Notes: generated by a model from the sequence alone, not told the origin. Shown: positions 20,589 through 30,140, counted from the stretch's first letter. The stretch is 64,000 bases of DNA from Lentibacillus kapialis (GCF_014646635.1 NZ_BMNQ01000002.1:121605-185604); one strand, 5' to 3'. Numbers and translations are program-made.

Positions 20589-21101
20589 TCATTGCAAAGA
20601 AGTTTTTAACGATAAGTCCTCAACGAGTTCCCCGGTAACCGTATAAAAATGGATTTCAATATTATCCAATGTTTTCCACTCCATAATGGCATAAGTTTGT
20701 TCCGGCCTGGTTCGCGGCAACAAAACACTTCCCGGATTTATCAGCAATTGATTGCCGACTTTTTCTGCACCGGCAATATGGGTATGACCAAAACAGACCA
20801 CCTGTGCATGATTTTCTTCAGCCCGGTAGGCAATCGAAAGTGGATTCGATTTTACCTGATGCAAGTGACCATGGGCAACAAAAAACGTAAGGTCATCCAT
20901 CGTGCTAACCTGTTCTTCAGGAAATCTGGCATCAGAATCACAATTCCCGATTACTTTAATAAACCCTTCCAATACCGGATCATCCATTTCAAGTTCTGAA
21001 TCACCGCAATGGATTTTATGCTCAATGTCATGACGTTTGTTAATCACCTCAAGTTCTTCTTTCGAACCATGACTGTCACTGACAATCAAAACACTTGGCA
21101 T
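20589..21101 (-). CDS. ysnB: YsnB/YfcE-type metallophosphoesterase
   Basis: A calcineurin-like phosphodiesterase (170 aa). The metal-binding motifs are all present: SDSHG near 8-12, GDSE near 33-36, GNCDSD near 52, AHGH near 76 and GHTH near 102-105. The physiological substrate is not known; YfcE-family members act on artificial phosphodiesters. GAGGTGAT precedes the ATG. It follows rdgB by 17 nt, so it is the last gene of the rph-rdgB-ysnB unit. Confidence 0.9.
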   Translation of the reverse strand: MPSVLIVSDSHGSKEELEVINKRHDIEHKIHCGDSELEMDDPVLEGFIKVIGNCDSDARFPEEQVSTMDDLTFFVAHGHLHQVKSNPLSIAYRAEENHAQVVCFGHTHIAGAEKVGNQLLINPGSVLLPRTRPEQTYAIMEWKTLDNIEIHFYTVTGELVEDLSLKTSLQ

Positions 21102-21118
21102 AGTATCACCTCATTTAG

Positions 21119-21709
21119 TTACCTCAGATTTTTGACCCAGTCCCGCAGTTGATGAATCGCATCGCTCCGATGACTAATTCGGTTTTTTTCGTCTGAAGAA
21201 AGCTGTGCCATTGTTTGTGGGTAACCTTTTGGAATAAATATCGGATCATATCCAAACCCATTATGACCTGCTTGGGCATCAGCAATTCTGCCATCGCAGT
21301 ATCCTTTTTTAAATACTGTTTTTTCTCCTGGCACAGATACCGCCAGCACACAAACAAAACGTGCGGTACGATCGGCCACTCCCTCTAATTCAGCCAACAC
21401 TTTGTCGATGTTTTTCTGGTCATCTTTCGGCTCACCGGCAAATCTGGCTGAAAAAACACCAGGACGTCCATCAAGTGCATCAATCACCAGACCGGAGTCG
21501 TCAGCTAAAACTGGTATCTGCAACAATTCTGCTATTTGCTCGGCCTTCAATGCAGCATTTTCTTCAAATGTCGTACCTGTTTCCTCAATATCTTCAATTT
21601 CATGTGAAAGTTCAGGAAGTGACATAGCATTTATATCGTATTCAGCAAAAAAGGTTTTGAATTCTTTCGTTTTGCCGCTGTTTTTTGTTGCAATAATCAT
21701 GTCTTTCAT
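21119..21709 (-). CDS. rdgB: dITP/XTP pyrophosphatase (RdgB/HAM1 family)
   Basis: Hydrolyses dITP, ITP and XTP to monophosphates, keeping deaminated purines out of DNA and RNA. Motifs: [11 protein letters not shown] (7-17), the metal-binding [11 protein letters not shown] near 42-52, ADDSGL near 69, and the C-terminal [11 protein letters not shown]. 196 aa, normal length. Its start overlaps the rph stop by 4 nt (ATGA), so translation is coupled; the same order is seen in B. subtilis. Confidence 0.95.
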   Translation of the reverse strand: MKDMIIATKNSGKTKEFKTFFAEYDINAMSLPELSHEIEDIEETGTTFEENAALKAEQIAELLQIPVLADDSGLVIDALDGRPGVFSARFAGEPKDDQKNIDKVLAELEGVADRTARFVCVLAVSVPGEKTVFKKGYCDGRIADAQAGHNGFGYDPIFIPKGYPQTMAQLSSDEKNRISHRSDAIHQLRDWVKNLR

Positions 21710-22473
21710 GGGGTATCTTCCTTTGCTTTTTTTGTCTCACCGACTTGGTCAGCAAGCTTACCCAATATCGATTTTTGAGTGGCATTCAATTGACGCATGC
21801 CGACATCAGCAAGGTCAAGCATTGTCTGCAACTGATTGATTGTGAACGTTGCTTCTTCACCTGTCCCCTGGATTTCAATAAACTCGCCTGCACCTGTCAT
21901 CACTACATTCATATCAACAGAAGCTTCGGAGTCCTCCTGGTAATTTAAATCAAGCAGTTCTGTCCCATTCGAAGCGATTCCGACTGAAATGGCTGCCAAA
22001 AAATCTGTAACAGGCATTTTTTTAATCGTTTTAGCTTGAAGCAGTTTATCAAAAGCTAGAACTACGGCAACAAATGCCCCGGTGATTGAGGCGGTACGCG
22101 TGCCCCCATCAGCCTGGATAACATCACAGTCAACCCATACGGTCCGTTCGCCAATCTGATTCAAGTCTACTACTGATCTTAGAGCTCGTCCTATTAAGCG
22201 TTGGATTTCCATCGTTCTTCCGCTTACTTTTCCCTTGGAGGATTCGCGGATATTTCGTTGCTCTGTTGCCCGTGGAAGCATTGCGTATTCTGCTGTAATC
22301 CAACCTTTCCCCTGGCCGCGCATAAAAGGGGGCACTCGATCTTCAATACTTGCATTGCAAATTACTTTTGTATCCCCAAATTCAATTAGGACAGACCCTT
22401 CCGGATGTTTAACAAAATCCGGCGTTATGGTCACTGGCCTCAGTTCATTATGTTGTCGTTGATCATGTCTCAA
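21706..22473 (-). CDS. rph: Ribonuclease PH
   Basis: Phosphate-dependent 3'-5' exonuclease that trims the 3' ends of tRNA precursors. The N-terminus [13 protein letters not shown] is the family hallmark; [15 protein letters not shown] and the phosphate-binding [11 protein letters not shown] follow. 255 aa. The start is TTG at 22473, with AAGGAGG 11 nt upstream and homologues beginning at the same place. First gene of the rph-rdgB-ysnB unit, separated from gerM by a terminator. Confidence 0.96.
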   Translation of the reverse strand: MRHDQRQHNELRPVTITPDFVKHPEGSVLIEFGDTKVICNASIEDRVPPFMRGQGKGWITAEYAMLPRATEQRNIRESSKGKVSGRTMEIQRLIGRALRSVVDLNQIGERTVWVDCDVIQADGGTRTASITGAFVAVVLAFDKLLQAKTIKKMPVTDFLAAISVGIASNGTELLDLNYQEDSEASVDMNVVMTGAGEFIEIQGTGEEATFTINQLQTMLDLADVGMRQLNATQKSILGKLADQVGETKKAKEDTP

Positions 22474-22568
22474 TAGAACTTATGCCTCCTTCATTATGCA
22501 TCAACACATCATTTATCCTAACATATTTTATACTAATACACATGAATTATGAACGCGTATGCACGAAG

Positions 22569-22594
22569 AAAAAAGACTGCTTGTGCAGCCTTTT
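22569..22594 (-). terminator. Terminator after gerM
   Basis: On the minus strand GGCTGC and GCAGTC pair around an ACAA loop and a run of six T follows, 27 nt past the gerM stop. Confidence 0.8.
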
Positions 22595-22620
22595 GCAACG
22601 TTTTCGGATAATTCATGAGA

Positions 22621-23733
22621 TTACAATTTTTTACGCGATATAAATGTTTGCTTGGAAACCGGTTCGGTATATGGTTCGCCGTTTTCATTGAACAGTGTCT
22701 CGACATCCTCAACTTTCACTTCCACCGCTTCCACAGCTTTATCTTGTGTCAGAGTCCGTACAAGGGTCTCCATTACATCATTGGAAATGACAGCCTGATC
22801 GGCATCCTGTAATACCTGCTGATTGAAGACTACTTCAAGCACACCTTCTTTTAAAGTAGGGTTAGTACTCAATTCTGCAGAGCTGTTAAAAACATGCTCT
22901 AAATTGGTTTCAACCACCGGTCCTTGCATTAACGCCTGAATCATGGATCCATACAGATCATTGTCTTCAACATCAATATGTTGAGTTACAGGAACAAAAT
23001 ACTCATTCTCCCCCTGTGTTGATGGATAATACAATGTGACCGGCTTTCCACTCAACAAATCTGTATTAGATTGAACCAGGTTTATACCATTCATTCTTGA
23101 ATAACCATCCCCAATCGGTGTGCCATCAACCGGCATGGTATCCTGCGGGTTTCCGTTTATTCGCAGCTTCATTTCATCAACATTTTCAAATTGGGTTACC
23201 GTGTATGTCATCGCCTGCAGAATTTCCAACTCATTTTCTGCTTTATAGTTTTTAATATCCTCGGAAACATCAACTATAATTGTTCCGTCATCTTGTAATT
23301 CCAATCCAAGAATTTGCGTTCCTACAGGTAAAACAGCTTGGAAACCATTTGGGAGCAGCGACGTAACAGGTCCATCTTTCACCAGATACTCCAATGATTG
23401 CTTTGCTACGGTATTTGATTCCGGTTGAGGCAGCTCCAGTCTCTGTGATGCCACCATCCCATTTGAATCAAGCAAATATAATTGTGTGTTTACTGTTGCT
23501 GACGATGTGTCCTTTTCAGGTTCTTTTTTTTGACTCTCTTTTTCTTTTTGTTTTTCTTCTTTATTTGCTTTGCTACTTGTTTTGTCGGCTAAATCATCGA
23601 CAGCTTCAGCATCCTTCGGTGGATCGATCTCCCCTTTTTTGTTATCCAATGATTGCTCTCCCTGAAAACATCCGGATAATATAATAGTAAGAAACACCGT
23701 CAGGCCCATTAACATTAGACTGCGCTTCTGCAT
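22621..23733 (-). CDS. gerM: Spore germination lipoprotein GerM
   Basis: A lipoprotein with signal peptide MQKRSLMLMGLTVFLTIILSGC; the lipobox LSGC ends at C22. A Lys/Glu-rich linker (about 30-80) leads to two GerMN repeats (about 80-220 and 225-360). In B. subtilis GerM is a sigma-E-controlled protein needed for sporulation and for SpoIIIA-SpoIIQ complex localisation between the two membranes. 370 aa, the usual length. GGAGGG precedes the ATG. A monocistronic unit between racE and a terminator. Confidence 0.92.
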   Translation of the reverse strand: MQKRSLMLMGLTVFLTIILSGCFQGEQSLDNKKGEIDPPKDAEAVDDLADKTSSKANKEEKQKEKESQKKEPEKDTSSATVNTQLYLLDSNGMVASQRLELPQPESNTVAKQSLEYLVKDGPVTSLLPNGFQAVLPVGTQILGLELQDDGTIIVDVSEDIKNYKAENELEILQAMTYTVTQFENVDEMKLRINGNPQDTMPVDGTPIGDGYSRMNGINLVQSNTDLLSGKPVTLYYPSTQGENEYFVPVTQHIDVEDNDLYGSMIQALMQGPVVETNLEHVFNSSAELSTNPTLKEGVLEVVFNQQVLQDADQAVISNDVMETLVRTLTQDKAVEAVEVKVEDVETLFNENGEPYTEPVSKQTFISRKKL

Positions 23734-23849
23734 GTTTTTCCCTCCTACGATGGTTTGTACTATTATATATACGAGCTTAGCAGAATTTTAGACCAATCAA
23801 CTAACAAAAAATTATGGGAGGACGTTATAAGTGAATCTTCAGTTAGTCA

Positions 23850-24671
23850 TCAGTAATACAAAAGGACAGCTTTTTCAATAGTAACAGACTCAAAATAATC
23901 AGCCGATTCTTTAAAAATCCCTTCTGTAATTTTCGCAAAGACCCCCATTTCCCCCGTCGTATAAAAACGATGTGCCGGTGATTTTTCCCCTTCGTTTAAT
24001 TGATCGTAAAATTCAAGTATCGTACTGACTTCACGTGCAGTTTCTTCACTTGACGAAATCACTTTAACCTGACTGCTGATTACCTTTTGTATGGTATCCT
24101 TGATTAAAGGATAATGTGTACAGCCAAGAATCAGTGTATCAATATGGCTTTGTTCTTTCATAGGTGAAAGCGTTTCTTCAACCATCTCCTCAGCCTCCGC
24201 CCCTGACAACATACCCTGTTCAACCATCGGTACAAATAATGGACATGCCAGCGGATTAACGTGGATACCGGTGTCGATGCTTTTCAGCGCCTTTGTATAA
24301 GCATTGCTTCGGATTGTTCCTTCCGTACCAATAACACCTATATGGCTGTTTGTCGTAAACTTGACAGCTGCGCGTGCACCGGGTTTGATAACTCCAATCA
24401 CAGGGATCGATAGTTGTTGCTGCAGCTCCTCTAATGTAAATGCTGTTGCTGTATTACATGCCACAACGAGTAGCTTAATGTTTTTTTGAAGCAGGAAATC
24501 TGCCATTTCCCATGTAAACTTTTTTATCTCTTCTTCTGATCTCGGCCCATACGGACACCTGAGTGTATCACCCAAATAAATCAGACTTTCTTTTGGCAGC
24601 TGCCGCATTAACTCATGGACAACTGTCAGACCGCCTACACCGGAATCGATCACACCTATTGCCTTATTCAA
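23850..24671 (-). CDS. racE: Glutamate racemase
   Basis: Makes D-glutamate for peptidoglycan. The two catalytic cysteines are C72 (VVACNTATAF) and C184 (ILGCTHYPL); the substrate-binding IDSGVGG is at 8-14. 273 aa. The start is TTG at 24671 with GAAGAGG upstream and no better codon close by. The order gerM-racE-marR-gerE is the same as in B. subtilis, where this copy is called racE. Confidence 0.96.
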   Translation of the reverse strand: MNKAIGVIDSGVGGLTVVHELMRQLPKESLIYLGDTLRCPYGPRSEEEIKKFTWEMADFLLQKNIKLLVVACNTATAFTLEELQQQLSIPVIGVIKPGARAAVKFTTNSHIGVIGTEGTIRSNAYTKALKSIDTGIHVNPLACPLFVPMVEQGMLSGAEAEEMVEETLSPMKEQSHIDTLILGCTHYPLIKDTIQKVISSQVKVISSSEETAREVSTILEFYDQLNEGEKSPAHRFYTTGEMGVFAKITEGIFKESADYFESVTIEKAVLLYY

Positions 24672-24692
24672 AATAATCGCCTCTTCATGATG

Positions 24693-25142
24693 TTATGTAT
24701 GGTTGATATGCTGCATTTCCTCATACAAAAACGCAAGCATTTCGTTTAATGATTCTGTCTGGTCTTTTGAAAAATTCTTCAAAACGCCCCCTAAATATTC
24801 CTGGCGTTTTTCAATGACCTCCTCTATTATCGTCCGGCCTTTTGGCAACACATGAATTCTTACGACACGCCGATCATTTGTATCTTTGACCCGTTCAACC
24901 AGCTTATTCTTTTCCAGGCGGTCCACCAGATCTGTCGTAGTACTGAACGCTAAGCCATTCTTATTCGACAGCTCTCCGATTGTTAAATCTCCTTCGATCA
25001 AAAACTGGAGGGCGATAAACTGTGGTGAAGTAATCGGATAGTTGTTCAGTATTTGCCTCCCATTCTGCTTGATCATACCTGATATGTAACGTAATCGTTT
25101 CTCAAGATTCGCAATGGCTTCTGTCGATATTTCACGATTCAA
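24693..25142 (-). CDS. ysmB: MarR-family transcriptional regulator (YsmB-like)
   Basis: A winged-helix dimeric DNA-binding protein. The recognition region is TIGELSNKNGLAFSTTTDLVDRLEKNKLVER, followed by the wing motif DRRVVRIHVLPKG. 149 aa with the TTG start at 25142, chosen because GGAGGGGG lies 9-12 nt upstream; the open frame upstream reads non-family sequence. It ends 21 nt before racE, so both may be transcribed together. The ligand and target genes are unknown. Confidence 0.88.
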   Translation of the reverse strand: MNREISTEAIANLEKRLRYISGMIKQNGRQILNNYPITSPQFIALQFLIEGDLTIGELSNKNGLAFSTTTDLVDRLEKNKLVERVKDTNDRRVVRIHVLPKGRTIIEEVIEKRQEYLGGVLKNFSKDQTESLNEMLAFLYEEMQHINHT

Positions 25143-25305
25143 TACGGGCGACCCCCTCCGGAAATTTCCGTTTTTGTATACGTATTTTAACACATCATGA
25201 CAAAAATAGCAGCGCTTCTCACGCACAACAAAATAAAGTCAGCACGTTGAAATGTCATGTAATGGACTACTGCCATAATATTAAACTTCCTTGTAAAATG
25301 TGCTC

Positions 25306-25332
25306 ACCGTTTACTGACATTTTCATACGCTA
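25306..25332 (+). promoter_or_regulatory. Probable sigma-K promoter of gerE
   Basis: AC (25306-25307) is followed after 16 bp by CATACGCTA (25324-25332), an exact match to the sigma-K -10 pattern CATANNNTA. GerE is a known sigma-K target in B. subtilis, and the start codon is about 60 nt downstream. Confidence 0.65.
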
Positions 25333-25393
25333 GTAGTGACTAAATAATTCACCCTTCATCTGCAGCTCTTTGACAGCAAGGAGGGGTTATCAT

Positions 25394-25618
25394 TTGAAGG
25401 ACAACAAGTACAAACCAAAGCAGCTGCTAACAAAACGCGAAAAAGAAGTCTTCGAACTCTTAGTACAAGATAAAACAACAAAGGAAATTGCCCAGGAATT
25501 GTTTATATCTGAAAAAACGGTCCGGAACCACATTTCCAATTCAATGCAAAAATTAGGAGTCAAGGGGCGATCACAAGCAGTAGTAGAACTTCTTCGGATG
25601 GGGGAGTTACAACTCTGA
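25394..25618 (+). CDS. gerE: Spore coat gene regulator GerE
   Basis: A 74-residue LuxR-type DNA-binding protein acting in the mother cell late in sporulation, where it switches sigma-K genes on or off. It is almost wholly the helix-turn-helix domain: LLTKREKEVFELLVQD, IAQELFISEKTVRNHISN, and VKGRSQAVVELLRMGEL. Start TTG at 25394 with AAGGAGGGG 7-8 nt upstream gives exactly the B. subtilis length; the longer frame from 25370 has no site. Divergent from ysmB. Confidence 0.96.
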   Translation: MKDNKYKPKQLLTKREKEVFELLVQDKTTKEIAQELFISEKTVRNHISNSMQKLGVKGRSQAVVELLRMGELQL

Positions 25619-25654
25619 GAAAAACCGACTTTCTTAATGGAAGTCGGTTTTTTC
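25619..25654 (+). terminator. Terminator after gerE
   Basis: AAAACCGACTT and AAGTCGGTTTT form a strong stem, with T-runs on both strands, so it could stop transcription in both directions. It follows the gerE stop immediately. Confidence 0.9.
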
Positions 25655-25714
25655 TAATCGCTTATGTTTCATTCATTACAATGGTAACGAAATGTTTATA
25701 ACATAACCACATAT

Positions 25715-26158
25715 CTATATTGCTTTCAGACTGCTTTTCATGGACTCGGATAATGGCACCGGATTACCGGTCTCAGGATCTATGTATACCATTCTCCCTC
25801 GTCCGGTCAGACAGAGTTCGCCTTCACTCTTAAGTCCCATGTAATGAACATCAAATGACGTCGTTCCGATTTGGTCAGCTTTCACATACAGATTCAGTTT
25901 TTCGTTAAAATACATTTGTTTAAGATAATCGCATTGCAGGTCTGCCACAATAGGCATACTGCCACTGTAGTCGTTATCAAACATACCAATGGACTTCAGG
26001 AATTCAATGCGTCCTTCTTCAAAATAAATAAACGGTGACACATTATTCACATGCCCGAACATGTCAGTTTCAGAGAAACGTATCTTAATTGGAATACAGA
26101 AAGAAAATTCAGATCGCCAATTTTCCAGATTATCAATATATGAAACTTTACTCAACAT
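25715..26158 (-). CDS. ysmA: Acyl-CoA thioesterase of the hot-dog fold (YsmA-like)
   Basis: A 147-residue 4-hydroxybenzoyl-CoA-thioesterase-type protein. The active-site helix motif is RFSETDMFGHVNNVSPFIYFEEGR (residues about 23-46), with the Asp of D-x-x-x-H-V-N as the catalytic residue. The substrate is unknown. I start it at ATG 26158 (AAGGGGG 5 nt upstream); an earlier ATG in frame overlaps the sdh terminator. It lies after the sdh operon but beyond a terminator, so it may be transcribed by read-through. Confidence 0.87.
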   Translation of the reverse strand: MLSKVSYIDNLENWRSEFSFCIPIKIRFSETDMFGHVNNVSPFIYFEEGRIEFLKSIGMFDNDYSGSMPIVADLQCDYLKQMYFNEKLNLYVKADQIGTTSFDVHYMGLKSEGELCLTGRGRMVYIDPETGNPVPLSESMKSSLKAI

Positions 26159-26178
26159 GAATGCCCCCTTAGTAAAAT

Positions 26179-26205
26179 AACCCTTGCCATAGCCTGACAA
26201 GGGTC
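26179..26205 (-). terminator. Terminator after the sdh operon
   Basis: ACCCTTG and CAAGGGT pair on either side of a 10-nt loop, followed by TTATTTTA on the minus strand, 23 nt past the sdhB stop. Confidence 0.75.
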
Positions 26206-26227
26206 ATGAAATTCATAGATTCATAGG

Positions 26228-26992
26228 TTAATGAGCTTCGTCACTGCCAAAGAAGTTCTTGAATGCCTGGATATTGGTTGAACGGTTCATAGCGGCAATC
26301 GACGTTGTCAGCGGAATCCCTTTTGGGCAAACCTGCACACAGTTTTGTGCGTTACTGCAGCCACCAATACCTCCATCTTCCATCAATCCTTCCAAGCGCT
26401 CACTCGCATTCATTTCACCAGTTGGATGTGCATTGAACAAACGAGCTTGCGATAAAGCTGCAGGACCAATGAAGTCCGACTTATCGTTCACATTAGGGCA
26501 TGCTTCAAGACAAACTCCACAGGTCATACATTTGGATAATTCATAAGCCCATTGCCGTTTTTTCTCCGGCATGCGGGGACCGGGACCGAGATCATACGTT
26601 CCGTCAATTGGAATCCATGCTTTAATTTGCTTCAATGCATCAAACATCTGTTCCCTGTCGACAAACAGATCCCGAATAACCGGGAAGGTACTCATTGGTT
26701 CTAAGCGGATTGGCTGTTCAAGCTCATCAACGAGCGCGGCGCATGACTGCCGCGCTGTTCCGTTAATAACCATAGAACATGCACCGCAAACTTCTTCAAG
26801 ACAGTTCATATCCCATTGAACCGGCGCCGTATCTTCCCCATTGGCGTTCACAGGATTTCTGCGGATTTCCATAAGCCCGGAAATAACATTCATACCCGGT
26901 TTATACGGGATGTCAAACGTCTCTTCATAGGGTGAAGATTCCGGGCTGTCCTGACGGGTAATAATAAACGTAACAGTACTTGCTTCAGCCAT
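26228..26992 (-). CDS. sdhB: Succinate dehydrogenase iron-sulfur subunit
   Basis: Carries electrons from the flavoprotein to menaquinone in complex II at the inner face of the membrane. Three cluster motifs are visible: CLEEVCGACSM with a later Cys (2Fe-2S), CMTCGVCLEACPN (4Fe-4S) and CSNAQNCVQVCPKG (3Fe-4S). 254 aa. It begins 2 nt after sdhA ends, with GGAGGGAG in the sdhA 3' end. Last gene of sdhCAB. Confidence 0.96.
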   Translation of the reverse strand: MAEASTVTFIITRQDSPESSPYEETFDIPYKPGMNVISGLMEIRRNPVNANGEDTAPVQWDMNCLEEVCGACSMVINGTARQSCAALVDELEQPIRLEPMSTFPVIRDLFVDREQMFDALKQIKAWIPIDGTYDLGPGPRMPEKKRQWAYELSKCMTCGVCLEACPNVNDKSDFIGPAALSQARLFNAHPTGEMNASERLEGLMEDGGIGGCSNAQNCVQVCPKGIPLTTSIAAMNRSTNIQAFKNFFGSDEAH

Positions 26993-26994
26993 TA

Positions 26995-28764
26995 TTACTT
27001 ACTCCCTCCGTGTTCATTTTTTTGAGTGTAATCGCGTTTACGTGGCGGAATATGTGATAAATCAATTTCCTCATACGTGATGACAGGGTCATTGGTCTTT
27101 TCATCGTATTGAGCAATTGTTGTTTTCAGGAAGTTTTCGTCGTCACGTTCAGGAAAATCCGGTTTGTAATGTGCACCGCGTGTTTCATCACGCTTCAGAG
27201 CACCGTTGGTTATCACGCGTGCCAAATGGAGCATGCTTCCGAGCTGACGGGTAAACATAACACCTTGGTTGTTCCAGCGGGATGTGTCATTAATATTTAT
27301 GTCTTCCCAACGTTCCATCAGCTCCTGGATTTTCTTATCTGTCTCTTTTAATTTATCATTGTATCGGACAACGGTTACGTTATCTGTCATTAATTCTCCC
27401 AGTTCTTTATGAATCTGGTAAGCATTTTCAGTACCGTCCATCTGCATTAAGTTTTCAAATCTCTCTTGTTCTTCTTTTTCTCTGTCTTCAAACAGTTTTG
27501 AAGGAATATCATCGACGTGTTTTTCCAAACCATCAATATATTCAATCGCATTCGGACCGGCAACTGATCCGCCATATATAGCCGAGAGCAATGAATTCGC
27601 TCCCAAACGGTTTGCACCATGCTGAGAAAAATCACACTCACCCGCAGCGAAAATGCCCGGAATACTGGTCATCTGCTTGTAGTCAACCCATAGACCACCC
27701 ATTGAATAATGGACAGCAGGGAAAATTTTCATCGGCACTTTACGTGGATCATCGCCAACAAATTTTTCATATATTTCCATTATGCCGCCCAGTTTAACGT
27801 CCAGTTCTTTCGGATCTTTATGGGACAAATCAAGGTAAACCATGTTCTCCCCGTTTATGCCCAGTTTCTGATGAACACAAACGTCAAAAATTTCCCTTGT
27901 TGCAATATCACGCGGCACCAGGTTACCGTAAGCCGGATACTTTTCCTCAAGAAAGTACCATGGCTCGCCGTCTTTATATGTCCAAATCCGTCCACCCTCA
28001 CCGCGAGCAGACTCGCTCATCAAACGGAGTTTATCATCACCGGGGATGGCAGTTGGATGGATCTGAATAAATTCACCATTTGCATACTTGGCGCCCTGCC
28101 GATATAGAATGCTGGCTGCCGAACCGGTATTAATCATTGAGTTGGTCGATTTACCAAAAATAATTCCGGGGCCACCGGTTGCCATGATGACAGCATCAGA
28201 AGGAAAGGATTTGATCTCATGGGATCGGATGTTTTGACCAACTATTCCACGTCCGGTGTTGTCCTCATCAATGATGGCACCCACGAATTCCCAGCTTTCA
28301 TATTTATTAACCAGACCTTCCACTTCATACCGGCGTACTTGCTCATCTAATGCGTACAGCAGTTGCTGACCGGTTGTCGCTCCTGCATATGCTGTGCGGT
28401 GATGCTGTGTACCTCCGAAACGGCGGAAGTCAAGCAGCCCTTCAGGTGTCCGGTTGAACATAACACCCATGCGGTCAAGCATATTAATAATGCTTGGGGC
28501 TGCGTCACACATTGCTTTAACCGGCTCTTGATTGGCAAGAAAGTCCCCGCCGTAAACTGTATCGTCAAAGTGAATCCATGGCGAATCCCCTTCACCTTTG
28601 GTATTAACCGCACCATTGATTCCACCTTGAGCACACACAGAGTGAGAACGTTTCACAGGTACTATAGAAAACAAATCAACATTCACACCTGCTTCTGCTG
28701 CTTTGATTGTTGCCATCAGACCAGCTAAACCGCCGCCGACAACAATAACTTTACGATTACTCAT
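26995..28764 (-). CDS. sdhA: Succinate dehydrogenase flavoprotein subunit
   Basis: Oxidises succinate to fumarate in the TCA cycle. The dinucleotide-binding GGGLAGLMA is at residues 10-18. The FAD-linked histidine lies in RSHSVCAQGG (about 39-48). The substrate loop residues H and R are in HPTAIPG and SARGEGGR. 589 aa, normal length. GGAGTG precedes the ATG. Middle gene of sdhCAB, 28 nt after sdhC. Confidence 0.97.
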   Translation of the reverse strand: MSNRKVIVVGGGLAGLMATIKAAEAGVNVDLFSIVPVKRSHSVCAQGGINGAVNTKGEGDSPWIHFDDTVYGGDFLANQEPVKAMCDAAPSIINMLDRMGVMFNRTPEGLLDFRRFGGTQHHRTAYAGATTGQQLLYALDEQVRRYEVEGLVNKYESWEFVGAIIDEDNTGRGIVGQNIRSHEIKSFPSDAVIMATGGPGIIFGKSTNSMINTGSAASILYRQGAKYANGEFIQIHPTAIPGDDKLRLMSESARGEGGRIWTYKDGEPWYFLEEKYPAYGNLVPRDIATREIFDVCVHQKLGINGENMVYLDLSHKDPKELDVKLGGIMEIYEKFVGDDPRKVPMKIFPAVHYSMGGLWVDYKQMTSIPGIFAAGECDFSQHGANRLGANSLLSAIYGGSVAGPNAIEYIDGLEKHVDDIPSKLFEDREKEEQERFENLMQMDGTENAYQIHKELGELMTDNVTVVRYNDKLKETDKKIQELMERWEDININDTSRWNNQGVMFTRQLGSMLHLARVITNGALKRDETRGAHYKPDFPERDDENFLKTTIAQYDEKTNDPVITYEEIDLSHIPPRKRDYTQKNEHGGSK

Positions 28765-28792
28765 ATCGATTACTCACTCCTTGTTCTCTGTA

Positions 28793-29413
28793 TTAAACTC
28801 CGTAAGCAAATTGAATTAGTGCTCTGACACCAACATAGCTAAGAGCCAGGAAGACGATCAGTGTTGCGTATGTAGCAATCTTCTGTGACTTTGGTGATTG
28901 TGTAATACCCCATGAAACAAGGAAACTCCAAAGCCCGTTGGCGAAATGGAATGTTGTAGATATAACACCAAGAATATAGAACCAAAACATAACCGGATTG
29001 GAAAGAATATTTTCCATCAAATTGTAATCCAATTCTACGTTGCCAAGACCAATCTGAACACGTGTCTCCCATACGTGCCACGCAATAAATACAAACGTAA
29101 TGATACCGGTTATCCGCTGCATTAAATACATCCAGTTACGGAAATACCCATACTTTGACGTATTGCCTGTACCGGTTAGGACAATATAGACCCCTAAAAT
29201 TGCATGGAATAAAATCGGCAGATAAATAACCAATATTTCAAGTACTAATCGAAATGGCAAATCATGCATAAATGCTGCCGCTTGATTAAAACTTTCCTCT
29301 CCATATACAGCAAAATGGTTGACAATAAGGTGCTGTGTAAGGAAAATTCCGATTGGAATGACGCCTAACAGGGAATGGAGCCTTTTGTAAAAAAACTCTC
29401 GATGTTCTGCCAT
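28793..29413 (-). CDS. sdhC: Succinate dehydrogenase cytochrome b558 subunit
   Basis: Membrane anchor of complex II, with five transmembrane helices and two haem b groups that pass electrons to menaquinone. Histidine residues for haem ligation are seen in helices I-V (for example FLTQHLIVNH, FHAILG, IAWHVWE and TTFHFANG). 206 aa. ATG 29413 is chosen because GGGGGG lies 8 nt upstream and B. subtilis SdhC starts at the equivalent MAxxREFxxRRLHSLLG. First gene of the operon. Confidence 0.95.
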   Translation of the reverse strand: MAEHREFFYKRLHSLLGVIPIGIFLTQHLIVNHFAVYGEESFNQAAAFMHDLPFRLVLEILVIYLPILFHAILGVYIVLTGTGNTSKYGYFRNWMYLMQRITGIITFVFIAWHVWETRVQIGLGNVELDYNLMENILSNPVMFWFYILGVISTTFHFANGLWSFLVSWGITQSPKSQKIATYATLIVFLALSYVGVRALIQFAYGV

Positions 29414-29519
29414 GTGTTTACCCCCCTCGTTTAAGATGTTATGTTTTACAAGATGCACATTTTTAACAATAAATCTCTATACTTTTATTGCCCAAAAATG
29501 TACAATTTATGACATATTT

Positions 29520-29548
29520 ATTGTACTTCTAACTATATAAGGCGTCAA
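29520..29548 (-). promoter_or_regulatory. Sigma-A promoter of the sdhCAB operon
   Basis: TTGACG (29543-29548), a 17-bp spacer and TACAAT (29520-29525). It lies about 100 nt before the sdhC start, leaving a long 5' leader. Confidence 0.75.
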
Positions 29549-29599
29549 GAAAAGGACATGTACTTCAATGACACGCCATAAAAATCTTAGCGACGTCAC

Positions 29600-29628
29600 T
29601 TGCACTTTGATGCCGTTGCATAGATAAT
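29600..29628 (+). promoter_or_regulatory. Sigma-A promoter of yslB
   Basis: TTGCAC (29600-29605), a 17-bp spacer and GATAAT (29623-29628), reading away from the sdh promoter. Confidence 0.55.
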
Positions 29629-29698
29629 AAGGATAGAAAAATATTAAACTGAAGCAATGTATTTGCTGTGCATTTGTATTGGGGAAAGGATGACATCA

Positions 29699-30136
29699 AT
29701 GTCAAAAGATCATGATTCCATGCCTATCACACTTCTAGATCAATTACATACAACCGGAGCTGGTTATGATGTTATTCGATACATCGGCTTACCCGATATT
29801 TTCGGACAGGAATCACCTACCCTCCTGTATTTTATGGGAAAGAATCTCTCCAGAAAGTTGGAGATTCAAAACGTATCAGATATTATTTATGCATTCGAAA
29901 AGTTAGGGTGGGGACACTTGGAGCTGATTAAAGAAAAAAAGAATGAACTTGTGTTTCAATTGATGGCCGATTCTGTCGTTTACCGTCTCAATGCTCCTTT
30001 AAATACCGAATTCCGGCTCGAAGCAGGTTTTTTGTCTGAATCAATTGAACGCGTTAAAGAACGCTCGTGTGAATGCAGAGAGGAATTACATAAAAAAATT
30101 CACCAAGTCGAATTCACCGTCATGTTCACGGATTAA
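29699..30136 (+). CDS. yslB: YslB-like protein (DUF2507)
   Basis: A 145-residue soluble protein of the DUF2507 group, which shares a V4R-like / haem-NO-binding-related fold; function is not known. Conserved segments are GYDVIRYIGLPDIFG, LLYFMGKNLSRKL and the C-terminal FRLEAGFLSESIE. The start at ATG 29699 has AAAGG about 9 nt upstream; an in-frame ATG at 29690 is possible. Divergent from sdhC and convergent with uvrC, in the same neighbourhood as in B. subtilis. Confidence 0.85.
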   Translation: MSKDHDSMPITLLDQLHTTGAGYDVIRYIGLPDIFGQESPTLLYFMGKNLSRKLEIQNVSDIIYAFEKLGWGHLELIKEKKNELVFQLMADSVVYRLNAPLNTEFRLEAGFLSESIERVKERSCECREELHKKIHQVEFTVMFTD

Positions 30137-30140
30137 CTAA

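Noticed and set aside
29459..29519. Riboswitch in the sdhC leader
   Set aside because: The leader is long and AT-rich but shows no recognisable aptamer or terminator.
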